DNA of 64,000 nucleotides from Saccharina japonica. Its lineage: Eukaryota; Sar; Phaeophyceae; Laminariales; Laminariaceae. The DNA is taken from contig MEHQ01000660.1 of the NCBI GenBank assembly GCA_008828725.1, positions 9,429 to 73,428 on the forward strand, written 5' to 3'. The notes under the pieces are model-generated. The model searched no databases, was not told where the DNA came from, and worked only from the letters and a program-made list of their open reading frames with translations. Below, piece after piece: positions 44,001 through 56,675 of the stretch. The number at the start of each line of letters is the position of its first letter. Within the stretch, counting starts at the first letter, position 1. Made by a program: the position numbers and the translations under genes.

Positions 44001-47000
44001 AAGCCACTCAGCTACGAGCCAGTGGAATTTGGGTTTCCCCACCGTGAAAGGCGAACCGGGGATGGGGCCGTATAATCCCTGGGTGACGCTGGCTTTATGT
44101 TCGAGCCCCAGCCAATCAGCGATCGGCCGGTCGGGCTGGGGTTTCCACACCGTGCGGGGCGGTTTCGACCTGGGGGGTCGTTTTTTTCGTCCCCGGGTGG
44201 TCGGAGTTGTAGGTATACGAAGGCATTTCCAAACCGGGGATGGGGACCAGTCGACCCCGGGTGAGGAGTTGTGGATGCATGGCGAGATTTCCGATCCGGA
44301 GATGATACTCTGTCGTCCCTGGGTGTCTATGGCGTTGTATACGAACCCCAGCAAATCAGCGATCGGCCGATGTGGCTTGGGTTTCCACACGGTGCGCGGC
44401 GGTGTCGACCTGGAGAATCTCGGCTTTCGTCCCCGCGTTGTTGGAGTTGTACATGTATGGAAGGATCCCCGAACCGGGGACGGGGACTTATCGTCCCCGG
44501 GTGGCGCTGGCTTTATTTTCGAGCCCCAGAAAATCAGCGATCGGCCGGTCGGGCTGGGGTTTCCACACCGTGCGGGGCGGTTTTGACCCGGGGGATCATT
44601 ATTTTCGTCCCCGGGTGGTCAGAGTTGTAAATATAACGAGGGAGTTCCGAAGCGGGGATGGAGACCTATCGTCCCCGGGTGAGGAGTTGTGGATGCATAA
44701 CGGTATTTCCGATCGGGGGATGATACTATATCGGCCCCGGGTGGCGCTGGCTTTACTTCGAGCCCCAGCCAATCAGCGATCGGCCGGTGTGGCTGGGGTT
44801 TCCACACCGTGCGCGGCGGTGTCGACCCCGGGGGACCTCGGTTTTCGTCCCCGTGTTGTTGGAGTTGTACATGTATCGAAGTATTTCCGAACCGGGGATG
44901 GGGGTCGTATCGTCCCCGGGTGGCGCAGGATTTATTTCGAGCCCCGGCCAATCAGCGATCGGCCGGTGTAGCTGGGGTTTCCACACCGTGCGCGGCGGTG
45001 TCGACCCGGGCGACCTCGGTTTTCGTCCCCGCGTTGTTGGAGTTGTACATGTATGGAGGGATTTCCGATCCGGGGATGGGACCGTATCGTCCCCGGGTGG
45101 CGCTGGTTTTATTTTTGAGTCCCAGCCAATCAGCGATTGGTATGTCGGGCTGGGGTTTCCACACCGTACGGGGCGGTTTGGACCCGGGGGACCACTTTTT
45201 TCGTCCCTGGGTGGTCGGAGTTGTAGGTATACGGAGGCATTTCGAAACGGGGGATGGGGACCAATCGTCCCCGGGTGAGGAGTTGTGGATGCATGGCGGG
45301 ATTTCCGATCGGGGGATGATACTCTATCGTCCCCGGGTGGGGTAGGCTTTATTTCGAGCCCCAGCCAATCAGCGATCGGCCGGTGTGGCTGCGGTTTCCA
45401 CACCGTGCGGGGCGGTTTAAAGCCGGGGGGGTCGTTTTTTTTTTCTGTCCCCGGGTGGTCGGAGTTGTGTATATACGGAGGCATTTCCAAACCGGGGATG
45501 GGGATCAATCGTCCCCGGGTGAGGAGTTGTGGATGCATGGCGAGATTTCCAATCCCGATATGATACACTGTCGTCCCCGGGTGTCTATGGCGTTGTATAC
45601 GAACCCCAGCCAATCACCGATCGGCCGATGTGGCTGGGGTTTCCACACCGTGCGCGGCGGTGTCGACCTGGAGAATCTCGACTTTCGTCCCCTGTTGGAG
45701 TTGTACATGTAGGAAAGGATTCCCGAACCGGGGACGGGGCCTTATCGTCCCCGGGTGGCCCTGGCTTTCTTTTCGAGCCCCAGCCAATCAGCGATCGGCC
45801 GGTCGGGCTGGGGTTTCCACACCGTGGGGGACGTTTTTGACCCGGGGGATCATTATTTTCGTCCCCGGATGGTCGGAGTTGTAAAGATACGGAGGGATTT
45901 TCGAACCGGGGATGGAGAACTATCGTCCCCGCGTGAGAAGTTGTGGATGCATGGTGGGATTTCCGATCGGGGGATAATACTAGATCGGCCCCGGGTGGCG
46001 CTGGCTTTATTTCGAGCCCCCGCCAATCAGCGATCGGCCGGTGTGGCTGGGGTTTCCAAACCGTGCGCGGCGGTGTCGACCGGAGGGAGCTCAATTTTCG
46101 TCCCCGCGTTGTTGGAGTTGTAGATTTATGGAGAGATTTCCGATCCAGGAATGGGGCCGTATCGTCCCCGGGTGGCGCTGGCTTTATTTTCGAGCCCCAG
46201 CCAATCAGCGATCGGGCGGTCGGGCGGGGGTTTCCACACCGTGCGGGGAGGTTTCGACGCGGGGATCGCTTTTTTCGTCCCCGGTTGGTCGGAGTTGTAG
46301 ATATACGGAGGGATTTCCGAACCGGGGATGGGGACCAATGGTCCCCGGGTGAGGACCTGTGGATTTATGTCGGGATTTCCGATCCGGGGATGATACGCTA
46401 TCGTCCCCGGGTGGCTCTGGCTATATTTCGAACCCCAGCCAATCAGCGATCGGCCGTCGTGGCCGGGGTTTCCACACGTGCGCGGCGGTGTCGACCCGGG
46501 AGATCTCGGTTTTCGTCCCCCGGCTGTTGGAGTTGTAGATGTATGGAGGGGTTTCTGATCCGGGGACGGGTATTTATCGTCCCCGGGTGGCGCTGGCTTT
46601 ATTTTCGAGCCCCAAAATATCGGCGATCGGGCGGTCGGGCTGGGGTTTCCACACCGTGCGGGGCGGTTTCGAGACGGGGGATCGTTTTTATCGTCCCCGG
46701 GTGGTCGGAGTTGTAGAGATACGGAGGCATTTCCAAACCGGGGATGGGGACCAATCGTCTCCGGGTGAGGGGGTGTGGATTTATGGCGGGATTTCCGATC
46801 CGGGATGATACTCTGTCGTCCCCGGGTGGCTCTGGTTTTGTATACGAGCCCCAGCCAATCAGCGATCGACCGGTGTGGTTGGGGGTTCCACACCGTGCGA
46901 GGCGGTATCGACCCGGGGGACCTCGGTTTTCGTACCCGGGCTGTTGTTGTAGATGTATGGAGAGATTTCCGATCCGGGGATGGATCTCTATCGTCCCCGG

Positions 47001-50000
47001 GTGGCGCTGGCTTTATTTCGAGCCCCAGCCAATTAGCGATCGGGCGGTCGGGCTGGGGTTTCCACACCGTGCGGGGCGGTTTCGAGCCGGGGGATCGTTC
47101 TTATCGTCCCCAGGTGGTCGGAGTTGTAGAGATACGGAGGCATTTCCAAACCGGGGATGGGGACCAATCGTCTCCGGGTGAGGGGTTGTGAATTTATGGT
47201 GGGATTTCCGATCCGGGATGATACTCTGTCGTCCCCGGGTGGCTCTGGTTTTGTATACGAGCCCCAGCCAATCAGCGATCGACCGGTGTGGCTGGGGTTT
47301 CCACACCATGCCAGGCGGTGTCGACCCGGGGGACCTCGGTTTTCGTCCCCGGGCTGTTGGAGTTGTAGATGTATAGAGGGATTTCTGAACCGGGGATGGG
47401 ACCGTATCGTCGCCGGGTGGCGCTGGTTTTATTTTCGAGCCCCAGCCAATCAGCGATCGGACGGTGGGGCTGGGGTTTCCACACCGTGGGGGGCGGTTTC
47501 GAGCCGGGGGATCGTTTTTTTCGTCCCCGGGTGGTTGGAGTTGTAGAGATACGGAGGCATTTCCGAACCGGGGATGGGGCCCTATCGTCCCCGGGTGCGG
47601 CGGGACTGGGGGGTTCCCCCGAGGGGCAACTCCCGCCGCGCGCGCCGCGGCCCCTGATTGGCCGGGGGCGGGCTGGGAGCCCCCCTCGACCAATGGGCGC
47701 CGGGCTCGGAAAACGCAGGGATGAAATGTAATCCTTATTATATTATTATATGGTCTATATTTTCTGTCATTACAGCAACAAACTACAGTAACTACCATAC
47801 GAAGATATACGTCGCCTTTCACGATCTGACAAAGTATACCTCTGCTCTAATGGCATACTTGCACTTTCCTCAGTGTTTTGCAGACGGCAGCCCGCTTCCC
47901 TGGAGCAGCAACAGCAGTGGATGTGGCATATGTGGGAATTTCAAGCACCGACGATTTCTTGGTGAGCCTGCCTTGAACCACACAAAGAAACGAAAGAGTA
48001 CACGTCGGGTGCACTACTACTGTGCTTCACTTGCTGGCCTGACCAGAAAATCAAGTTACTTCGGTTGTCGCCAATATTCTAGAGGCACAGGGTAGGGATT
48101 CTGTCATCAGGTGAACGGCATGTTGCCCCTTGCTTCCCCATTTATAGCTACCAATTTTATAGGTGGTCTTACAGTACATAGCACCCGGTGTGCAGGCACC
48201 ACTTAAAACATATACACTACGTGTAGCACCTACCGTACCATGGGTATACGATGGAGTTTGAACGGCGTGAACTGCCCATAAGTGAGCCAGACAAACGCGC
48301 TCTTCTATACGAAGACACAGGTTGCCGTTCTAACTCACACGATTTCAAATCAGCATCTCCTCTCCCTCCGGTTCCCCCCCCTCAGGTGATAGTCACAAAC
48401 CTCAAGATTGAGCGATACACCCGGAGTACAGACGGGCTGCTTGAGCAGTATGACGAAGCTTCAAACAGCTCCACTTCGAGCGGCTCCGATTCGATCAGCC
48501 TCACGTTCGGTACCTCCAATTCGAGTAGCTCCAATTCGGGTAGCTCCAACTCGGGCACCAATTCAGGTAGCTTCAATTCGGGCACCAACTCGGGTAGCTC
48601 CAATTCGGGTAGCTCCATTTCGGACTCCAGTTCGGGCAGCTCCAGTTCGGGTAGCTCTCTGTACACAGGTATCACGGCGGCTACGTCCGACTCCACCGGC
48701 GACTGGCTGGTGAGTCGACTTCTTTTCGCTTGAAGCTTGACCAGTGCATGGTTGGACCGGTTACGCACGTCGGAACCCAAGTTGAGAGCCATGCCATAAG
48801 GGGGGAGGGGGTGCACTCATGTCGTACACGGCCGTAGTCAAATGGCCATATACCCTCGCATCCCTACAACGCTGGGACGGAGCACGTTGGGTTTTTTACC
48901 AACCAGGACCAGGGGGGGGCGGGTGGTCGTCTTTCAGGGATTGTTTTTGCTGACCGATCATGGCGCTCCTCAATGAAGGAACTACTACAGTACTGCATCC
49001 ACCAATTTTGAGCACAAGTCTTTTTCGTGTTTTTTTCATGCATCACTGTTCACAGTATTTCGTTTTGTCACTGCGATTTGTTTTACGGAGCTTTCCATCG
49101 GGGACACCACTCTGTCCCGAAATATAGTCACCTTTTACACATTAATATGCAATGAAAATGGTGCCTTTGTTTCGGGACAGAGGGGGAATACTATATACGT
49201 ACTGTAGCTCGTCGTACACGTTTTTCTCCAAGGAAATAAGTTCTGTGGGCGAGGCAAGGTGTAGCAGCGCCCTCATCGTGTCTAGGAACCTTACAGAACA
49301 AGGGCACAGCAGTGCCCCTCCCCTCTGTCACGGTAGGACTCTAAAGTAAAGGTGCCCTACGTAGTGGGGTGGGGTCTAATGGAGTGAACTTGTGTACACG
49401 CTATTTTCATTTTTTCTGTTTTGTTTGTTTTTTGCCAGTTCTGCCAAGTAGATGATTGCCTGGAGCCGACTCTTCGTCTGGGCGTTTGCATTCGGGGGAT
49501 CTCTGGCCCTCCCACACATACATGAACAAATTCACCGGAAAATTAATAAATTATATATATACTATATATGCCTCTCGATGGCAGCCTGCACCACCTAGTT
49601 AACCAGTCGTTTCACTCACGCCTTGCCCTCTCTCTCTCTGAACGGCTTGTTTTTTTTAACGCACTTGTTTGTTGTGTTTCTGCTGTAGGTTTGCGCCTCG
49701 GGTGCTTCGATTGCGGTCATTGCCATAACCGACCCATTTGACACATGGAGCGTAGCGCAAGAGATCGTGACCGCGGGGGAGTTTCTCGTCGACAAGGCTA
49801 ATTACGCCACGATGGCGCCGGACGACTCCACTGTGAGCATCGTCTCACTTTTGTGAGAGACTACCTGTAACTGTGTGCAACACTGGGTTCGATGCGTATC
49901 GCAGTGCAACTCAATGGGTCCATCGAGTCGAGCATGATCAGGTCGCCTCCTTTAGCTAGTTGTGTATAGTTGGGGAAGGGGAGGGGGAGGGGGAGGGAGA

Positions 50001-53000
50001 GGGAGGGGCAGAAGAGCGGGGCGGGTGGGGGGTGGGGGGTCGGTTGTACGCGCGGGGTCGTCTCGATACACATACATACATGGCCTCGCAGGGTCAAAAC
50101 GTACCCGATGAGGGCGGGGAAGGTTAAGTACAAGGTGTTGGATGTGTGAAATGTTTTCGTCTGCCACCGGCCGTGAAAATCTGCAGAATGCTGCGAAGCC
50201 ATATGGACAGCTCTCGGTCCAATAGGCAGCGTACCGCTACAACTACCCCTCCTCGCAACTGTTCCTTCGCAATCTAAACGCCGTACTACTGTAGTACGTC
50301 GGAATGCCTGTGATCGCTTGGGTTACTGTGGCATAATACAATGGTCTTGGTTTTGGTTTCAATCCGACTGCTCTACGTGTTGTCGTTATACAGAACAGGA
50401 CACCTTAATGGACAGACTAAGAAAGCCAGGTTGAGCTTGAGAAGAAAACAAGAAATTCGGGACTCGTTAAACCTGAAATTAGTGTAGAAAGCACCCTGTC
50501 TCAAAATAAGAAATCCAGCGTGGACCATATTTCCCCTTTCTTATTAGGTGTTCTGTACTATGTGTTGTCGTTTTCTTCGCCGCAGGTGTACTTTGCGGTC
50601 AGCGAAACCAACAGGATCTTGGCGTACCCTTGCGACACTGCCGGAGGGGTCCCGACAGTGGTTAACAGCCCTTTACTCTTAGCCGCAAGCGCTGTCAGCC
50701 TCATGACCATAGCCCCCAACGGAAGAGTGAGTGAGCGCTGCTATTTATATGGAGAGCCAGATAACACACGTGTCTGTTCCCCCCCCCCCACAACAGTATA
50801 GCTTCCGCGCACGAAAAAGGTTTTATTTGGTCAGGACAAAAGGGACGATTTTAAGTTGAACTGTCATTCCGTAGTATCGCGGCGGTAATATCGTGGGGGC
50901 GTGAATGGGAAGTTTAGCTATAGCCACTGTTTATCAACGCACAAGAAGATTCGGTTGCGAGAAAATTATCCGTGGGATGGCAAGCAAGGTCTATTGTTGT
51001 TGGGCAATTCCGCCTTCTAGGGGTGGCGGCTTATTTTCTGAGCTCCTCATATGAGGAGCTCAATTTACCTCGCCCCCGAATCACGACCTCGAAGAACGTA
51101 TTGTTCGCGCGATCTTACCAAGATTTGTATGCGCTGTGTGCGCTGTATGCGTTAGTTCTAAAACAAAGATACTACTGCTGTACATACGTTTAAGTATAAT
51201 ACTTACCTCTGGTAGTTGCTCACTTGAGCTCAGCCGGGCAAATAAAATAAAAAAGGCTCAAAACGTAACGCCTTCCCTCTTCCGTGGGATGGGTCTGAAA
51301 AATCACTGTACGATATATCAAATGCGATTTTCGTGCGACACCAGATACGTTTGCTGTTTGCTGTCCATGCCCCCTCTGTTCCAAAATATAAGGATGGATA
51401 GTATATAAATATATAGTCAAAATGTTCCGTACATTTCGGGACACAGCAGTGGTAGTGGTATCGGCGCATGCTACGGTAGAGGGTTGTCACTTGACTGTAG
51501 TGCCATTTTCAAGTGGTGTTTTGCGTGCGCTTTTTCGNCTGTGGCATAATACAATGGTCTTGGTTTTGGTTTCAATCCGACTGCTCTACGTGTTGTCGTT
51601 ATACAGCACAGGACACCTTAATGGACAGACTAAGAAAGCCAGGCTGAGCTTGAGAAGAAAACAAGAAATTCGGGACTCGTTAAACCTGAAATTAGTGTAG
51701 AAAGCACCCTGTCTCAAAATAAGAAATCCAGCGTGGACCATATTTCCCGTTTCTTATTAGGTGTTCTGTACTATGTGTTGTCGTTTTCTTCGCCGCAGGT
51801 GTACTTTGCGGTCAGCGAAACCAACAGGATCTTGGCGTACCCTTGCGACACTGCCGGAGGGGTCCCGACAGTGGTTAACAGCCCTTTACTCTTAGCCGCA
51901 AGCGCTGTCAGCCTCATGACCATAGCCCCCAACGGAAGAGTGAGTGAGCGCTGCTATTTATATGGAGAGCCAGATAACACACGTGTCTGTNCCCCCCCCC
52001 CCACAACAGTATAGCTTCCGCGCACGAAAAANCGTTTTATTTGGTCAGGACAAAAGGGACGATTTTAAGTTGAACTGTCATTCCGTAGTATCGCGGCGGT
52101 AATATCGTGGGGGCGTGAATGGGAAGTTTAGCTATAGCCACTGTTTATCAACGCACAAGAAGATTCGGTTGCGAGAAAATTATCCGTGGGATGGCAAGCA
52201 AGGTCTATTGTTGTTGGGCAATTCCGCCTTCTAGGGGTGGCGGCTTATTTTCTGAGCTCCTCATGTGAGGAGCTCAATTTACCTCGCCCCCGAATCACGA
52301 CCTCGAAGAACGTATTGTTCGCGCGATCTTACCAAGATTTGTATGCGCTGTGTGCGCTGTATGCGTTAGTTCTAAAACAAAGATACTACTGCTGTACATA
52401 CGTTTTCAAGTATAATACTTACCTCTGGTAGTTGCTCACTTGAGCTCAGCCGGGCAAATAAAATAAAAAAGGCTCAAAACGTAACGCCTTCCCTCTTCCG
52501 TGGGATGGGTCTGAAAAATCACTGTACGATATATCAAATGCGATTTTCGTGCGACACCAGATACGTTTGCTGTTTGCTGTCCATGCCCCCTCTGTTCCAA
52601 AATATAAGGATGGATAGTATATAAATATATAGTCAAAATGTTCCGTACATTTCGGGACACAGCAGTGGTAGTGGTATCGGCGCATGCTACGGTAGAGGGT
52701 TGTCACTTGACTGTAGTGCCATTTTCAAGTGGTGTTTTGCGTGCGCTTTTTCGCGTGCGTTTTTTTTAGTACGCTTTTGTAAATTTGAAGAACATTCCAC
52801 TGCTCCGAGCTGGGTCCTATCTACCTTCGATCACGTACACCGGTGCCTTCAACCGACAGTATGTGACTATGCCACCCAGCACGCGCCGGTGCTCGCACAC
52901 TGTTTTGCCTTATAAGGGTGGTGACTTGAGGAGCTCTATACCTCACCCAAAAAGTGACTTTGGAGGGAAATGTAAGTGCTTTGTACCCGATGAAATTTCC

Positions 53001-53304
53001 CATGGCCTTGCTCAGCATAAAATAAAAAAGCCTTGCACCAAAATGATGAAATTCGGACGAGTTTGGGTTGATGAGCTCCGTCATTCAGAAAAACAAACAG
53101 CCAAAAAAAGGTATACCTCCTCTATCGTGTAGCTCGCGCCTGAAAATGTCCCCTTTTGGGTGGATTCTTAGCGAGCGTTGCGATAATTCATGGAAGTTGC
53201 TTCCAGCACGCCCTGCCTTGCATTCAACAGCTGTCGCTTTCGTCACGCTTCTCACGTCATCGCACTCTTCAATTGAACCTTCTGTGATGATCGGCGTTTT
53301 TTTG

Positions 53305-53335
<31 letters not shown>

Positions 53336-56300
53336 TCTTCTCTTTTCTTCTCTTGTTCGGCAGCAAATGTTTGCCTATAGCATCGCGGACACGAACAAGA
53401 TATACTATAACCGGACCCTGGAAACTGGCGAGCTGTGAGTTTTCAGTTTTCTCGTTCTGAATGGACGCCCCGCACCCAGTTTTATAACTTTTGAAATGCG
53501 AATGCTGAACGCAGTGTTTGATTATCCCTTCGATGAACGGGTGTACGTTGTTGTCCTTGCCATGTGTTAATCGGGTGCATGCTCAAAAAAACGACGAAGC
53601 TGATTTTTGTTCTCTGTTCGTTTCATGATACTACGCTTACTCTCGAACGTCGCACCGTCCCCGCTTCATCTACTTACCACCAGCCTTTACTTCAGGGCTG
53701 TACACTGGCCGAGTCAAACCTCGCGGGCCAGGTCAGATCGGGTCGGGTCGGGTCGGGTCGGGTAACGGTGACCGGACCCGATCTATGATACTTTGAAAAT
53801 CTCCTGACCAGAACCGNCTGTGGCATAATACAATGGTCTTGGTTTTGGTTTCAATCCGACTGCTCTACGTGTTGTCGTTATACAGCACAGGACACCTTAA
53901 TGGACAGACTAAGAAAGCCAGGCTGAGCTTGAGAAGAAAACAAGAAATTCGGGACTCGTTAAACCTGAAATTAGTGTAGAAAGCACCCTGTCTCAAAATA
54001 AGAAATCCAGCGTGGACCATATTTCCCGTTTCTTATTAGGTGTTCTGTACTATGTGTTGTCGTTTTCTTCGCCGCAGGTGTACTTTGCGGTCAGCGAAAC
54101 CAACAGGATCTTGGCGTACCCTTGCGACACTGCCGGAGGGGTCCCGACAGTGGTTAACAGCCCTTTACTCTTAGCCGCAAGCGCTGTCAGCCTCATGACC
54201 ATAGCCCCCAACGGAAGAGTGAGTGAGCGCTGCTATTTATATGGAGAGCCAGATAACACACGTGTCTGTTNCCCCCCCCCCCACAACAGTATAGCTTCCG
54301 CGCACGAAAAACGTTTTATTTGGTCAGGACAAAAGGGACGATTTTAAGTTGAACTGTCATTCCGTAGTATCGCGGCGGTAATATCGTGGGGGCGTGAATG
54401 GGAAGTTTAGCTATAGCCACTGTTTATCAACGCACAAGAAGATTCGGTTGCGAGAAAATTATCCGTGGGATGGCAAGCAAGGTCTATTGTTGTTGGGCAA
54501 TTCCGCCTTCTAGGGGTGGCGGCTTATTTTCTGAGCTCCTCATGTGAGGAGCTCAATTTACCTCGCCCCCGAATCACGACCTCGAAGAACGTATTGTTCG
54601 CGCGATCTTACCAAGATTTGTATGCGCTGTGTGCGCTGTATGCGTTAGTTCTAAAACAAAGATACTACTGCTGTACATACGTTTAAGTATAATACTTACC
54701 TCTGGTAGTTGCTCACTTGAGCTCAGCCGGGCAAATAAAATAAAAAAGGCTCAAAACGTAACGCCTTCCCTCTTCCGTGGGATGGGTCTGAAAAATCACT
54801 GTACGATATATCAAATGCGAGTTTCGTGCGACACCAGATACGTTTGCTGTTTGCTGTCCATGCCCCCTCTGTTCCAAAATATAAGGATGGATAGTCTATA
54901 AATATATAGTCCAAATGTTCCGTACATTTCGGGACACAGCAGTGGTAGTGGTATCGGCGCATGCTACGGTAGAGGGTTGTCACTTGACTGTAGTGCCATT
55001 TTCAAGTGGTGTTTTGCGTGCGCTTTTTCGCGTGCGTTGTTTTTAGTACGCTTTTGTAAATTTGAAGAACATTCCACTGCTCCGAGCTGGGTCCTATCTA
55101 CCTTCGATCACGTACACCGGTGCCTTCAACCGACAGTATGTGACTATGCCACCCAGCACGCGCCGGTGCTCGCACACTGTTTTGCCTTATAAGGGTGGTG
55201 ACTTGAGGAGCTCTATACCTCACGCAAAAACTGACTTTGGAGGGAAATGTAAGTGCTATGTACCCGATGAAATTTCCCATGGCCTTGCTCAGCATAAAAT
55301 AAAAAAGCCTTGCACCAAAATGATGAAATTCGGACAAGTTTGGGTTGATGAGCTCCGTCATTCAGAAAAACAAACAGCCAAAAAAAGGTATACCTCCTCT
55401 ATCGTGTAGCTCGCGCCTGAAAATGTCCCCTTTTGGGTGGATTCTTAGCGAGCGTTGCGATAATTCATGGAAGTTGCTTCCAGCACGCCCTGCCTTGCAT
55501 TCAACAGCTGTCGCTTTCGTCACGCTCTCTCACGTCATCGCACTCTTCAATTGAACCTTCTGTGATGATCGGCGTTTTTTTGTTTCGTTTTGTTTTGTTT
55601 TTGTTTTTGTTTTTCTTCTCTTTTCTTCTCTTGTTCGGCAGCAAATGTTTGCCTATAGCATCGCGGACACGAACAAGATATACTATAACCGGACCCTGGA
55701 AACTGGCGAGCTGTGAGTTTTCAGTTTTCTCGTTCTGAATGGACGCCCCGCACCCAGTTTTATAACTTTTGAAATGCGAATGCTGAACGCAGTGTTTGAT
55801 TATCCCTTCGATGAACGGGTGTACGTTGTTGTCCTTGCCAAATGTGTTATCGGGTACGCATAGGTCAAAAAAACGGACGAAGCTGATTTTGTTCCTGTTC
55901 GTTCTCATGACACTACGCTTACTCTCGAACGTCGCACCGTCCCCGCTTCATCTACTTCCCACCAACCTAACTCCAGGGCGTACACCTGGTCGAGTTCAAA
56001 CCTCGCGGGCTCAGACGGTCGGGTCGGAGTTGGGTGGGTCGGGGCTACGGGTACCGCGTGCGGACCGCCATGATATTTTGGATATAATCTTCCGACCTCC
56101 TGACTACTCCTACGACCGTTACCGACCGGACCCGGACCCGACCCGTCCGACCGAACCCGACCCGTTACCCGACCCGACCCGACCCGACCCGACCCGACCC
56201 GACCCGACCCGACCCGACCGGACCCGACCCGACCCGACCCGACCCGACCCGACCCGACCCGACTCGTCCCGACCCGACCCGCCACCCGAATCGACCGACC

Positions 56301-56638
56301 TCCGACCCTCACCCGACCGACAACCGCCGACCCGCTCCCGACCCGATCCCGGCCAACCCGACCTGGCCAACCCGACCCGAACCTGAACATTCCCACAAAC
56401 TTGACCTTTCCAAACCCTACTGGGTATGAGGGGCTCTGGAATCCCGTGAAGAGCCGTGCTTGAAGCGTATTTTCGCGCAATAGCGCTCATCGCCTTGACT
56501 TTTGTATATGTCTGGATGTTTTCATGCCTTGACCTCGCTCCGACGGTTACAACCATTAAAGTTTAATCAACTACTACTGTACGACAACATCAGAGGTTCA
56601 TGGGACAAAATGATGGTGCGCCAAACAGCACATCATTA

Positions 56639-56675
<37 letters not shown>

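Noticed and set aside
44030-47822. Long open frames (up to 313 codons) on both strands
   Set aside because: They overlap each other in opposite directions, follow the satellite unit exactly and have no independent protein features; stop-free satellite units explain them.
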